64,000 nt of DNA from CAWELS01 sp964468205 (GCA_964468205.1 CAYXVG010000029.1:1-64000); one strand, 5' to 3'; shown: positions 24,371-34,224, counted from the first letter of the stretch. A program made the numbers and translations. The notes: generated by a model from the letters alone, not told the origin.

Positions 24371-26023
24371 ATGAGGTGGATTCCGTCAGTTACCGTCTCC
24401 GCTCTGTGCGCCTATGTTGCGGCCGCCGCCGACGTCCCCTGGCTCGAAGATCTGGGGACTGCCACCGGCGTGAATTTCGTCCTCGAAAACGAGCCGACCG
24501 AGGACAAGGTCATGATCGAGACGATGACCGGGGGAGTGGCTCTGCTCGACTATGACAACGACGGGAAACTGGATGTCTACTTCGTAAACGGGGCGGAGCA
24601 CGGAAGCCTGAAGAAGTCCGCCGAGCAATACCACAACCGCCTCTACCGGAACCTGGGCGGTTGGAAATTCGAGGACGTCACGGAGAAGACGGGCGTTGCG
24701 GGCCGCGGATACGGCATGGGAGTGGCGGCCGCGGATTACGACAACGACGGCCACGCGGATCTGTACTTGCCGGGCGTCAATACCAACATCCTGTACCGGA
24801 ATCGCGGCGACGGAACGTTCGCCGACGCTACCGAAGAAGCCGGCGTGGGGGGACTGCGGAGAGACGGCCGGAAACAGTGGTCCGTCGCGGCGGCGTGGCT
24901 GGACTATGACAACGACGGATGGCTGGACTTGTTCGTGGTGAACTACCTGGTCTGGTCCTACGAACTGGAGGTGTTCTGTGGCGACAAGACCACCGGTTTG
25001 CGGACCTATTGCCATCCGAAGTACTACGCCGGATTGCCGAACACGCTCTACCGCAATAATGGCGACGGTACGTTCACCGATGTCAGCGAGGCATCGGGAG
25101 TGGCCGCGCACGTGGGGAAAGGGATGGCCGTGGCGGTGGCCGACTTCAACCTGGACGGCTACCCGGACATTTTCGTCACGAACGATACTCTCCCGAATTT
25201 CCTCTACCGGAACGAGGGAGATGGAACGTTCTCCGAAGTAGCCCTGGAAGCGGGTGTCGCGTTCAACGACGACGGCCGCGCGCTCTCTTCGATGGGCGTC
25301 GAGTTCCGGGACTTTGATGATGACGGCCTGCCGGATATCCTCGTTACGGCGCTTACCAACGAGACATTCCCGCTGTTCCAAAACCTGGGCGACGGCCTGT
25401 TCATCGATGTAACCTATCCGACGCAACTCGGGACCCTGACGCTCGACCGCGGCGGCTGGGGCTGCGGGATATTCGACCTTGACAACGACGGCCGCAAGGA
25501 TCTTTTCATCGCGAACGGGGACGTCCAGAACAACGTCGAGCAGTATTCGAGCCGGAAGTCGAGGCAGCCGAACAGCGTCTTGCTGGGCGAGGCGGACGGG
25601 CCGTTCCGGGATGGGGCGGCGCGGGCCGGCATTATGGACGACCTGGGACAGCACCGCGGCGCCGGCTTCGGCGACCTCAACCGCGACGGCTCCATCGATA
25701 TCGTAGTCAGCCGCCTCGGGGAACCGGCGCGGGTGTACCGGAACACACAGTCCAATAACTGGCTCATCATCGACCTGGAAGGCACGAAAAGCAACCGCGA
25801 CGGAATCGGAGCCAGAGTCCAGTGTGCAACGCCGGACGGCCGCCGGCAGTGGAATCATCTCAGCACTTCACTTGGGTACGGGAGCAGCAGCGCCAGCACG
25901 GTTCATTTCGGTTTGGGCGCGAATCCGGCGGTGAGCGAACTGGAGATACACTGGCCGAGCGGCGAGGTGCAGAGGATTACGGATATCGAGGCCAACCGCT
26001 ACCTTACGGTGCGGGAGCCGTAG
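24371..26023 (+). CDS. CRTAC1-like FG-GAP repeat protein with ASPIC/UnbV domain
   Basis: I start at ATG 24371, where a signal peptide begins (MRWIPSVTVSALCAYVAAAA), giving 550 residues. At least seven FG-GAP/VCBS calcium-binding loops follow (DYDNDGKLDVYF, DYDNDGHADLYL, DYDNDGWLDLFV, DFNLDGYPDIFV and others), predicting a beta-propeller. The last 75 residues are the ASPIC/UnbV domain (DGIGARVQC, LGYGSSSASTVHFGLG, IHWPSGEVQRI). It is secreted or surface-bound; the function of the family is poorly known. Its 3' end overlaps the convergent TPR gene by 25 bp, a common pairing in these bacteria. Confidence 0.92.
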   Translation: MRWIPSVTVSALCAYVAAAADVPWLEDLGTATGVNFVLENEPTEDKVMIETMTGGVALLDYDNDGKLDVYFVNGAEHGSLKKSAEQYHNRLYRNLGGWKFEDVTEKTGVAGRGYGMGVAAADYDNDGHADLYLPGVNTNILYRNRGDGTFADATEEAGVGGLRRDGRKQWSVAAAWLDYDNDGWLDLFVVNYLVWSYELEVFCGDKTTGLRTYCHPKYYAGLPNTLYRNNGDGTFTDVSEASGVAAHVGKGMAVAVADFNLDGYPDIFVTNDTLPNFLYRNEGDGTFSEVALEAGVAFNDDGRALSSMGVEFRDFDDDGLPDILVTALTNETFPLFQNLGDGLFIDVTYPTQLGTLTLDRGGWGCGIFDLDNDGRKDLFIANGDVQNNVEQYSSRKSRQPNSVLLGEADGPFRDGAARAGIMDDLGQHRGAGFGDLNRDGSIDIVVSRLGEPARVYRNTQSNNWLIIDLEGTKSNRDGIGARVQCATPDGRRQWNHLSTSLGYGSSSASTVHFGLGANPAVSELEIHWPSGEVQRITDIEANRYLTVREP

Positions 26024-26895
26024 GTTTCGGCGACGATTCCCTGGCGGGCGATTTCGAGATGCCGGCGCCCCTCTTCGGTATTGCCAAGGCGCATGTGGAG
26101 CTTTCCGAGTAGCTGATGAGCCGGCCAGTTCCCGGGATCGTTCCGCAACGCCGCTTCGAGGTGTTGGACGGCGCTCGTGTTTTCTTGCCGCTGAGCGAGG
26201 CAGCGGGCCAGTTCGAAGTGGATCCTGGCGTGGGCGGGATGGCCTTTCAGGGCCTTCTCGAGAACCGCGATGGCTTCTTCGGTTTGGCCGCGGCGGTATA
26301 AGAAAGCTCCCAGATCGATCCGCGGGTCGATCTCCGCCGGCGCGGCGCCATCGCTCAGGCGCACACTTTCGCGCAGGCGCCGCTCCGCTTCTTCGTTTTC
26401 GGAAAGCGCTTCCAGGGAGAGGCCGAGTCCGCGGTGCAGGCGCCAGTCGTCCGGGGCTTTCTTCAAGGCTTGCCGGAAGACTTTCACGGAGGGTTCGAAC
26501 TGGGCGAGGACAAAGTAGTTTCGCGCCAGGTAGTAGCAGACGCCGGGATCGGAACGGCTGAGCCGGCACGCTTTGCGGAAAGGCTCGGCGGCGTTTTCGA
26601 AATCACCAGCCGCGGAATACGTCATGCCCAGCAGTTTCCAGGTGTCAGCGTTGTTGGGCGATAGCCGGCCAGCTTCCTCGAGGGAGCCAGCCGCTTCCCG
26701 GAAGCGTCCGGTGCGAAAGCGGATGAAGCCAAGAAGATAGCGCCCGCGAGCGGAATCGGGTTCAGTCGCCAACTGTTCCAAGAGGAGCTTCTCCGCGCCG
26801 GCGAGGTCTCCCTGCTCGATGTGGCGCACAACACGGTCGAGGTTGGCTTGCGCAAACAGGCCAATCAGCAGCGCCAGCGACAGCCGGACAAGCAC
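25999..26895 (-). CDS. Exported tetratricopeptide repeat protein
   Basis: Starting at GTG 26895 gives 298 residues opening with a signal peptide (LVRLSLALLIGLFAQA). Seven or so TPR units follow, for example QGDLAGAEKLLLEQLATEPD, ADTWKLLGMTYSAAGDFENA and PAHARIHFELARCLAQRQ. It is probably a periplasmic scaffold. It lies 52 bp after the PhoD-like gene on the same strand and its last 25 bp are antisense to the end of the ASPIC gene. No catalytic motif is present. Confidence 0.85.
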   Translation of the reverse strand: MLVRLSLALLIGLFAQANLDRVVRHIEQGDLAGAEKLLLEQLATEPDSARGRYLLGFIRFRTGRFREAAGSLEEAGRLSPNNADTWKLLGMTYSAAGDFENAAEPFRKACRLSRSDPGVCYYLARNYFVLAQFEPSVKVFRQALKKAPDDWRLHRGLGLSLEALSENEEAERRLRESVRLSDGAAPAEIDPRIDLGAFLYRRGQTEEAIAVLEKALKGHPAHARIHFELARCLAQRQENTSAVQHLEAALRNDPGNWPAHQLLGKLHMRLGNTEEGRRHLEIARQGIVAETYGSRTVR

Positions 26896-26947
26896 AACTC
26901 GATTGTGCCACCGCGGCCGGCCGGTGACAAGCGGCGGGTCCGATCCG

Positions 26948-29653
26948 CTACCGCAGTTCCACGCGCAGCGTGCTTGCACCCGGCTGGCTGGCGGGTCTCA
27001 GATTGCCATGCGAACTCCACTGTTCGCCGGTATCCGGATTGAGGACCCGGATGGAATAGACATGATCCGCGGCGAAGACGCCGGGAGAGTAACGGCCACC
27101 CGCGGCGCGCGTGATCTTGACGACCTCGCCGGCGGTCTCGTCCATGATCTGGATGACGGGTCCGGAGGAATCGGCAAACTCAAGAGATGGGAGCCACGCC
27201 ACCGGCTTGCGCCCGTCGAGTTCGTCAAAAGACAGCGTTACCGGCCAGCCGTCAAAGGGCTTGCCTCCGTTACCGACGTGCGCGTCGTACGGCCAGCATT
27301 CCACCGTAACCGTGCGCGCGCGCTTGTTGAATCGAACGATTCCGTAGCCATCTCCTCGAGAGGTACGGACCTCGTCACCGAGGCCGTTCCGGGCCTCGTC
27401 CGCAGGGAGCAGATAACGCTGCCGCAGTTGCTGTTCGAGAAGGGTACGGCGCTCCGGGTTGGCGACGGCGATCATGCGGAAGTAGTTGCCGTTGCCGTCG
27501 AGGAACTCGCCGGTGTAGTCCGGGTCGCCGGGCCGCCGGCCGGAGCCGGGCGTTCTCGGATAGAACCATCGCCAGAAGATGTTGCCCATAGCAGGCACGG
27601 CGAACTGATAGACGGCATCGGAGGGCTCCTCGACGCCCAGGCGTCCGAAGGTGGAGAGATGCTGGTCGCCGCTCAGAATGAACGCGCCGCAGCGGCGGAA
27701 CAACCTGACGGCGGTGTCGCGCCTCGGCTTCGGAAAGCTGTTGGTGTCCCGGTCCTGGCTGATCCGGCCGTCGAAGCTGACGTGCATGCCGGCATAGATG
27801 GTCTGGCTCACCACGCATTTGACGGCTTGGCCGGCCCAGTCCTCGCCCCATTCGCGGAGCATCCGTTCCTGAGTTTCACCCAGCAGCGTCTGCTCGGCGG
27901 GATCCTCCACGTGCGCGGGCGACTTGAATTTCCGGTCTTCAAGAACGGCGAATCCGACACCGCCCCAAGTAAAGTTCGTGTAGTAGTTCGTGATGCCGTT
28001 CCGGATTGGCAGCGGATCATAGGGATCGGGAAGATGGCCGCTCTGTGTCTTGTGAACCATATTCACGAAGTACGGCGAGCAGAGGTAGCCGCCGCCGGCG
28101 TTGTGTCCGGTGCGGTTCAACCGGCCGCCCCAACCCCAGAGATTGCCGTGGTAGACGTCATGATCATCCGGCTGGACGGAGGCGGGGAGGTGATTGGTCA
28201 ATTCGCGAAACGACCAGTGCCAGAGCAGCCATTTGTAGAGGTAATCCTCCTCGGGCTCGAAGCTCACGTCGGTTGGGCTCGGCTTGCCTTCGTAGATTTG
28301 GTCGCCGGTGAAGAAGAGGATATCGACTCCCTGCTTCTGAACGGCTTCGACGGACTCGGCGAACGGCATCCAGAGATTCGCTTTGGACCAGCGGCCGACG
28401 ACGACCTCGCCGGGCCCGGGCTCCGGCCCGGCCATATTAGCCGTGCGGCCGACGACGCCCATTCCGGTGAACCCAGCGGCGCTGATGGTGTCCTTGTCCG
28501 TAGGATCGGCCTTGATGCGGGTCTCGTAGTCGTACTGCCGGCCGTTTACGTCGCGGAAGACAACCCGGGTTTCGGCGTCGCGGCTTGCATCCCAGTTGTC
28601 CACGCGGAACTGCACGTTGAAGTCGGGCGCGGCTATTGTCTTGGGTCCGTCGACGCGCTCCCACCGGCCGGCTGCAGTGCGCAGTTCGAGGGCGGCCGTC
28701 AATCGCATTTCACTGTCTTGCGCCGGCCGCTGCGCTCCAGGCTTTGGTATCGACCGCCGGGAGCCGAGGTGGGTGAACTGGGCCGACAGCTTGAGCGTCT
28801 GGTTTGCCACGGTGTAGAGGGTCCCCGCGATGGGCCCGAATGTGCGTTCCGGACGGTGGACTAACCGGCCGCCGCCGACCTGGAATGATCGGAATGAGTC
28901 GGCGGCAGCATCGTTCCCACGGTGTGAGGCGAGAGCGATGTTGCCACGCAGCCGGGCGGAAGGCACGCCGCGCAATTCGGCGGCGCCCTTTAGAGTGGAT
29001 CCATTTTCATCCCATGCCGAGAGGCGTAGATCATAATTGCCGGCGCCGGCGGGAACGCCTTCGACATACAGCAGGGTACTGTCATCGTGAGAAGCGGATG
29101 AATCGCGGACAACGGTTCTCTGATCCTCGAGGAGCGGATACCGGGCGGCGTTCGTTTCGGCTGACATGTCCCGAAAAACGAGTCCGCCGCCGGCATCCCG
29201 GACGGCAAGGATTCCTCCGCCCTTGCCTGGGAAATGGTGGACCATGGCCGCGCCGCGGTAGTCGAGTTTCCCCTCGCCGGCTCCGAGCAGGAAGCCGGTG
29301 AAATCCCCCGAGGCGGATTCTCCGGCCGATTGGAGGGCCACGGCGAGACGGAACGGCTCGGTTCGATCCGCCAGTTCGTAGGTCAGCAGGTGTGCCGTGC
29401 GGCAGGGCAGCCGTGGGTCCGCTTTCGAGACGAGCGCTCCATTGGAAGTGTGCCAATCTTGAAGGCGGTTGCACCAGATGGAGGGCCCCGCCCAGCGCCG
29501 GCCGGGCAGGCCGTCCCAATCCGCCGCCAGAGTCAGGCCAGCGGGACGCTCGACCGCCGAACCATCAGACCACCGCGCATCCTGGCCGTGGGCTTGCGGC
29601 GAACCGAAGAAGATGGCGGCGGCGAACAGAATCGTTAAGCAGGTAACTTTCAT
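26948..29653 (-). CDS. Secreted PhoD-like alkaline phosphatase
   Basis: ATG 29653 has GGAGAG upstream and starts a signal peptide (MKVTCLTILFAAAIFFGSPQAHG), giving 901 residues. Residues 25-330 look like a beta-sandwich/laminin-type N-terminal region (AVALQSAGESASGDFTGFLL). The PhoD-like catalytic domain follows: FFTGDQIYEGKPS, VQPDDHDVYHGNLWG and ILSGDQHLSTFG carry the metal-binding Asp and His residues. It probably hydrolyses phosphodiesters or monoesters outside the inner membrane. It is much longer than typical PhoD (about 550 residues) because of the added N-terminal region. Confidence 0.88.
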   Translation of the reverse strand: MKVTCLTILFAAAIFFGSPQAHGQDARWSDGSAVERPAGLTLAADWDGLPGRRWAGPSIWCNRLQDWHTSNGALVSKADPRLPCRTAHLLTYELADRTEPFRLAVALQSAGESASGDFTGFLLGAGEGKLDYRGAAMVHHFPGKGGGILAVRDAGGGLVFRDMSAETNAARYPLLEDQRTVVRDSSASHDDSTLLYVEGVPAGAGNYDLRLSAWDENGSTLKGAAELRGVPSARLRGNIALASHRGNDAAADSFRSFQVGGGRLVHRPERTFGPIAGTLYTVANQTLKLSAQFTHLGSRRSIPKPGAQRPAQDSEMRLTAALELRTAAGRWERVDGPKTIAAPDFNVQFRVDNWDASRDAETRVVFRDVNGRQYDYETRIKADPTDKDTISAAGFTGMGVVGRTANMAGPEPGPGEVVVGRWSKANLWMPFAESVEAVQKQGVDILFFTGDQIYEGKPSPTDVSFEPEEDYLYKWLLWHWSFRELTNHLPASVQPDDHDVYHGNLWGWGGRLNRTGHNAGGGYLCSPYFVNMVHKTQSGHLPDPYDPLPIRNGITNYYTNFTWGGVGFAVLEDRKFKSPAHVEDPAEQTLLGETQERMLREWGEDWAGQAVKCVVSQTIYAGMHVSFDGRISQDRDTNSFPKPRRDTAVRLFRRCGAFILSGDQHLSTFGRLGVEEPSDAVYQFAVPAMGNIFWRWFYPRTPGSGRRPGDPDYTGEFLDGNGNYFRMIAVANPERRTLLEQQLRQRYLLPADEARNGLGDEVRTSRGDGYGIVRFNKRARTVTVECWPYDAHVGNGGKPFDGWPVTLSFDELDGRKPVAWLPSLEFADSSGPVIQIMDETAGEVVKITRAAGGRYSPGVFAADHVYSIRVLNPDTGEQWSSHGNLRPASQPGASTLRVELR

Positions 29654-29935
29654 ATCACGGACTCTCCAATTACGATGGCAGGACGGGAAACCGCGATCCG
29701 TGGTCTTAATGAGCCATGGTTTCGGAAAGCGGGAAAACACAAGCCGATTGTGTCATGCCCTCTCCCTGTACCGCCAGCGGGCATCGGCCCAGTGACCGAT
29801 TCCGCTCGTTACGACATCATAGCGGGATTCGATAGATTGCGGTGGTATGATGTCCGAACCGGGCGGCCGCCCTGGCGGTTCCAGCGGCGTTGAACCAAGC
29901 CCCGGAGTCTTCTCAGCGCAGCGAAGGATGGTCAC

Positions 29936-30988
29936 ATGATCTCGGTCGTCAAAACCCAAAAGGGGAAGGGATTCGTCGAACTGCGCGACATGCCCGAGCC
30001 AAGGCCGGAGCCGGGTTGGGTGGTGATCGATGTGAAAGCGTGCGGCATCTGCGGCACGGATCTTCACATTCTCCATGACGAGTTCCCGTACTGGCCTCCC
30101 GTGATACTTGGCCACGAGTTTTCCGGCGAGGTGGTGGAGGCCGGCCCGGACACGCACCTGTTCCGGCCGGGAGACCGCGTGGTGGCCGAACCGCACACGG
30201 GCTCATGCGGCCACTGCTATCTCTGCCGGTCCGGCGAGATTCATATTTGCCACATGAAGCGCGCGCCTGGGTGGGGGATTCATGGCGCATTCGCCCGCTA
30301 TGCCGCGATGCCGGAGCGCCTGCTCCACAGGATTCCGGATGACATGCCCTACGATGATGCGGCGGTGACGGAGCCGGCTGCTAATGGCGTCTACGACGTG
30401 CTCGACCGCGCGGGGATGATCGCCGGCGACTTCGTGGTTGTGCTGGGTCCCGGCCCGATCGGGATGGCGGCCGCGCTCGCGGCCCGGGCCGGCGGCGCAC
30501 GCCAAGTGGTGGTGGCGGGCGTCGCGGATGACGAACCGGTGCGGCTGAAGATCGCCCGCGATTTGGGCTTTGACACCTTAAACGTCTTAAACGTCGCCGG
30601 AAGCGATCCAGTGGAGTACGTCCGCGATCTGACCGGCGGTTTTGGCGCGGATATCGTCGTGGAGGCGAGCGGCGCCGCCGAGGCCGTGGCGATGACGCCA
30701 CATCTCGTGCGCCGCCGGGGGCGCATTTGCGTCATGGGATTGCCGTCGGAAGATCCGATTCCTTTCTCGTGGCAGGGCGCTGCGTTCAAGGTTTGCGATA
30801 TCATCTTCTGCCTTTCGACGCACTATTCGAGTTGGGACCGTACCGTGCACCTTATCGCCAGCGGCCGGATGCCGGTGGGCAAGCTGGTCACGCACCGGCT
30901 TCCCTTGCAGGAATGGAAGCACGGCTTCGAGGAGATCGAGGCGAAGAGGGCGCTGAAGGTGCTGTTAGTGCCGGAGGAGAACCTATGA
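29936..30988 (+). CDS. Zinc-dependent medium-chain alcohol dehydrogenase
   Basis: A 350-residue MDR protein similar to threonine/sorbitol dehydrogenases. The catalytic-zinc region reads KACGICGTDLHI and ILGHEFSGEV; the structural-zinc lobe has four cysteines (SCGHCYLC...HIC). The Rossmann motif is VVVLGPGPIGMAAALAA. It probably oxidises a polyol or sugar hydroxyl with NAD+. It is the first gene of a four-gene operon; its TGA overlaps the next ATG (ATGA at 30985-30988). Confidence 0.93.
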   Translation: MISVVKTQKGKGFVELRDMPEPRPEPGWVVIDVKACGICGTDLHILHDEFPYWPPVILGHEFSGEVVEAGPDTHLFRPGDRVVAEPHTGSCGHCYLCRSGEIHICHMKRAPGWGIHGAFARYAAMPERLLHRIPDDMPYDDAAVTEPAANGVYDVLDRAGMIAGDFVVVLGPGPIGMAAALAARAGGARQVVVAGVADDEPVRLKIARDLGFDTLNVLNVAGSDPVEYVRDLTGGFGADIVVEASGAAEAVAMTPHLVRRRGRICVMGLPSEDPIPFSWQGAAFKVCDIIFCLSTHYSSWDRTVHLIASGRMPVGKLVTHRLPLQEWKHGFEEIEAKRALKVLLVPEENL

Positions 30989-31998
30989 GCGAGCCGTCGT
31001 TCGATATCGTCTGCGTGGGCCGGAATTGCATTGATCTCTATTCGAATGAAATCGGCGCGCCGTTCCCGGACATCAAGACTTTCTCCGCGTACGTCGGCGG
31101 CTGCCCTTCCAACATCGCGGTCGGAACGCGGCGGCTGGGCTTGCGTTCGGCGATGCTGACAGCGGTGGGGCAGGACCCGGTAGGCGAGTTCGTGCTGAAG
31201 TTCTTCCAGACCGAAGGCATCGAGGCGGGCTATATCCCCTTCAAGCCCGGGCACCGCACCAGCGCCGTGATTCTGGGGATCGAGCCGCCGGACCGGTTTC
31301 CGATGGTCTACTACCGCGAGAACTGCGCGGATGCCCAATTGTCGATTGACGACGTGCTGGCCGCGCCGGTGGATGACACGCGCGTCCTGCTTATCGCGGG
31401 CACGAACCTCACCCGGGAGCCGTGCCGCAGCGCCACCATCTTCGCCGCCGAGAGGGCGAAGGCGGCCGGCGGAAGCGTATTCCTGGTGCTCGATCTCCGG
31501 GCGGACCAGTGGCACGACCTGCGGGCCTACGGGGTGAATATCCGTTCGGTTTTGCGCCTGGCCGACATCGTAATCGGAACGGGTGACGAGATCAAGGCGG
31601 CGATGCTGGTCGAAGGCATGACGGTGGCGGTCGAACACTCGCAGGTGTCGGATGCGCACGTCTCGGGCGACGAGGCCGCGGCGGTTGATGCGTTGCTTCG
31701 GACGGGCGTCGAAGCGCTGGTCATGACCCGCGGGTCGAGCGGCGCCTCCGTCCACACGAGCAGCGGCGAGGTGATCGAGGCAGAGCCTTATCCGGTGGAG
31801 ATCTACAATACAATCGGCGCCGGGGACGCCTTTGCGAGCGGCGTGATCTACGGCTATCTGAAGGGTTGGGACTGGCGCCGCGCCGCGCGTATGGGAAACG
31901 CGTGCGGCGCGATTGTCGTCACCCGGCACGGCTGCGCCAACTTCATGCCGTACGAGCGGGAAGCGCTCGATTTCGTCAAGGAAGGAGGAGGATTCTGA
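30985..31998 (+). CDS. PfkB-family sugar kinase, IolC-like
   Basis: A 337-residue PfkB/ribokinase-family kinase. The N-terminal signature is YVGGCPSNIAVGTRRLGL and the C-terminal one is YNTIGAGDAFASGVIYG, whose Asp is the catalytic base. It most resembles 5-dehydro-2-deoxygluconokinase (IolC) of inositol catabolism, but no other iol gene (iolB, D, E, G) is in the window. Start ATG 30985 overlaps the dehydrogenase stop. It probably phosphorylates the ketose or keto-acid made by the preceding enzyme. Confidence 0.88.
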   Translation: MSEPSFDIVCVGRNCIDLYSNEIGAPFPDIKTFSAYVGGCPSNIAVGTRRLGLRSAMLTAVGQDPVGEFVLKFFQTEGIEAGYIPFKPGHRTSAVILGIEPPDRFPMVYYRENCADAQLSIDDVLAAPVDDTRVLLIAGTNLTREPCRSATIFAAERAKAAGGSVFLVLDLRADQWHDLRAYGVNIRSVLRLADIVIGTGDEIKAAMLVEGMTVAVEHSQVSDAHVSGDEAAAVDALLRTGVEALVMTRGSSGASVHTSSGEVIEAEPYPVEIYNTIGAGDAFASGVIYGYLKGWDWRRAARMGNACGAIVVTRHGCANFMPYEREALDFVKEGGGF

Positions 31999-32924
31999 TG
32001 ATGTTTGCGGGAGGAGAATTCGCCAGAATCACCGACGTGCGGGTTAACGATCCGGACTATCCTCTGCGCCACGCCAAACGGCGGCGGCGCAGCCCCAGGC
32101 TTTCCGTCGACGGCAGGCTGAACATCGTCGCCGCCGATCACCCGGCCCGCCGGATTACGGCGGTGGGCGCGGACCCGGTCGCCATGACCGACCGCGAGGA
32201 TTATCTATCGCGCATTCTGCGGGTGCTTTCCTCTCAGCTTGCCGACGGCGTGATGGCGACCATGGACGTCCTCGAAGACCTTCTCATCGTGGCCGGAATG
32301 GCGGTTGACCAGGGGAAGCCCGATCCGCTCGATGGCAAGCTCCTCATTGCGAGTTTGAACCGGGGCGGGCTCGCGAAGGCGGTCTGGGAGATGGATGATC
32401 CCATGACCGGAGCGACGCCCTCCACGTGCGCCGAATGGAACCTTGATGGCGCCAAAATCCTGCTGCGTCTGTGTGATGAGGATCCAGGTTCGCTGCGAAC
32501 CATGACCGCCGCGGCGCAGATGATTCGCGAAACAAACAAATTGGGATTGCCCATGTTTCTGGAACCGCTTCCAGTTGAGAAGACGGAGCGGGGATTTCAG
32601 GTGGTGCGAACCGCCGCGGCGCTGGCGCGTACCGCCGGCGTTGCTTCGGCCCTCGGAGACAGCAGCCGCTACCTCTGGCTGAAGCTGCCTTATTGCGAGG
32701 GTTACGACATGGTGGCCCGGGCGACCACGCTGCCGATTCTGTTGCTCGGAGGCGAATCGGCGGGCGACTACCGGCCGTTTCTGGAAGAGTTGACTTCGGG
32801 CCTCGCCGCCGGCCCGAATGTAAGGGGCGCGCTCGTGGGCCGCAATATTCTCTACCCTGGCGAAGCCGACCCGTTGACCGCGGCGGAGGCCGTTGGAGCG
32901 ATCATTCACGGCGCATCCGGATGA
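31998..32924 (+). CDS. Aldolase-like (beta/alpha)8-barrel protein, Cgl0158 type
   Basis: Start ATG 31998 shares a base with the kinase stop (TGATG) and has AAGGAGGAGG upstream; 308 residues. The sequence suits a class I aldolase-like barrel: LNIVAADHPARR at the first strand, LIASLNRGG, LGLPMFLEPLPVE, and YLWLKLPYCEGYD near the position of a Schiff-base lysine. From memory, a related Corynebacterium protein (Cgl0158) sits beside inositol genes. It may cleave the phosphorylated product of the IolC-like kinase. Exact reaction is inferred. Confidence 0.75.
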   Translation: MMFAGGEFARITDVRVNDPDYPLRHAKRRRRSPRLSVDGRLNIVAADHPARRITAVGADPVAMTDREDYLSRILRVLSSQLADGVMATMDVLEDLLIVAGMAVDQGKPDPLDGKLLIASLNRGGLAKAVWEMDDPMTGATPSTCAEWNLDGAKILLRLCDEDPGSLRTMTAAAQMIRETNKLGLPMFLEPLPVEKTERGFQVVRTAAALARTAGVASALGDSSRYLWLKLPYCEGYDMVARATTLPILLLGGESAGDYRPFLEELTSGLAAGPNVRGALVGRNILYPGEADPLTAAEAVGAIIHGASG

Positions 32925-34201
32925 GCGTTACGGCGCCGAACGCGGGCCGGAGCGGAGCTGAGCTCGCGGTGCTATCCAACCGGGCCGTCGTGATCCTTGT
33001 CGGTCTTCTCCTCGGTTCCACCACCATCAACTACATAGACCGCCAAGTGCTCTCCGTGCTTGCCCCGACGCTGCGTGATGAGTTCAGCCTGACCAACTCG
33101 CAGTACGCGGGAATACTGAACGCATTCATGGTGACCTATGCGATTGCCTTTCCCATCATGGGATGGTTGATGGACCGGCTGGGCGTCGGCCGCGGCTTGA
33201 CGCTGGCGGTCTCGTGGTGGTCAATCGCCGGGATGCTGACGGCGCTGTCCCGGGGACCGGTCAGCATGGGTGCGTTCCGGTCGCTGCTGGCGATGGGCGA
33301 GGCGGGGGCGTGGCCTTCGTTCGCCAAGGCGGTCTCCATCTGGGTGCCCAAACATTGGCGGACGATGGCAATCGGAGTCTGCAATAGCGGTTCGAGCCTG
33401 GGAGCGATGATCGCTCCACCGCTAGTGGTCTTCATCTCGCGCTACTACGGCTGGAGGGGCGCGTTCTTGATCACCGGCGCGCTGGGTCTGCTCTGGGTGG
33501 CGGCCTTCCAATTGTTTCGTCACCTGCATCCGCAGATGCGGCACACCGACAAAGGGCAGGCCCTATCCACTCCCGGCGAATCGAAAGTGCGCTGGCGGAC
33601 GCTGATTCGCTACCGGCAGACGTGGGCGATATTCGTGTGCCGCTTCCTCGCCGATCCCATCTGGTACTTCTACGTTTTCTGGATTCCGGAGTTTCTCGCG
33701 CGCGAGCGTGGTCTCGATCTCGCCGGCATCGGGTCAGTGGCGTGGATCCCATTCCTTGTTTCAGATATCTCGAATTTCACCACCGGATACGTGGCCCTGC
33801 GGCTGGAGCGCGCCGGATGGAGCGTAAACCGCACGCGCAAGTTTATTATGCTGCTGGGCGCCGTGGTTTCGCCGGTCGGAATAGCCGCGGCGCACAGCGC
33901 TTCGCTGTTCTGGACCATGACGTTCATTTGCGTGGCAATCTTCTTCTGGATGGGGTGGTCGGTGACCGTGCAGACGCTGGCCGCGGACTGTTTCCCCCCG
34001 CGCGCGGTCGCCTCCGTGTTCGGATTCGGCGGGACTGGTTCGACGGTGGGTTCAGTGATCAGCATCTGGCTGGTCGGCCGAACGCTCGACGTTACGCAGA
34101 GCTACCTGCCGGTGTTCCTCGGCCTCGGCTTGCTGATGCCGATCGCATTTGTCATCGGCGTTTCGCTTTTGGGCCGCGTGGAGCCGGTCGAGATGAAGTA
34201 G
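32921..34201 (+). CDS. MFS transporter, hexuronate/ExuT-like
   Basis: ATG 32921 overlaps the previous TGA (ATGA); 426 residues with twelve predicted membrane helices. TINYIDRQVLSVLAPTL is typical of the anion:cation symporter (ExuT/GudP) family, followed by the loop-2 signature GWLMDRLGVGRGL and RSLLAMGEAGAWPSFAKAV. It probably imports the sugar acid or polyol used by the three upstream enzymes. The gene is convergent with the IMPase-like gene. Confidence 0.92.
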   Translation: MSVTAPNAGRSGAELAVLSNRAVVILVGLLLGSTTINYIDRQVLSVLAPTLRDEFSLTNSQYAGILNAFMVTYAIAFPIMGWLMDRLGVGRGLTLAVSWWSIAGMLTALSRGPVSMGAFRSLLAMGEAGAWPSFAKAVSIWVPKHWRTMAIGVCNSGSSLGAMIAPPLVVFISRYYGWRGAFLITGALGLLWVAAFQLFRHLHPQMRHTDKGQALSTPGESKVRWRTLIRYRQTWAIFVCRFLADPIWYFYVFWIPEFLARERGLDLAGIGSVAWIPFLVSDISNFTTGYVALRLERAGWSVNRTRKFIMLLGAVVSPVGIAAAHSASLFWTMTFICVAIFFWMGWSVTVQTLAADCFPPRAVASVFGFGGTGSTVGSVISIWLVGRTLDVTQSYLPVFLGLGLLMPIAFVIGVSLLGRVEPVEMK

Positions 34202-34224
34202 TTGCGGCGCGGGGCATCGAGACG

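Noticed and set aside
24386..25858. A 490-codon open frame antisense to the ASPIC gene
   Set aside because: It is the mirror of repeated Asp/Gly codons in the calcium loops; its Val/Asp-rich translation is an artefact.
26819..28864. A 681-codon open frame antisense to the PhoD-like gene
   Set aside because: The minus-strand gene has complete phosphatase motifs; the plus frame has no family or start signal.
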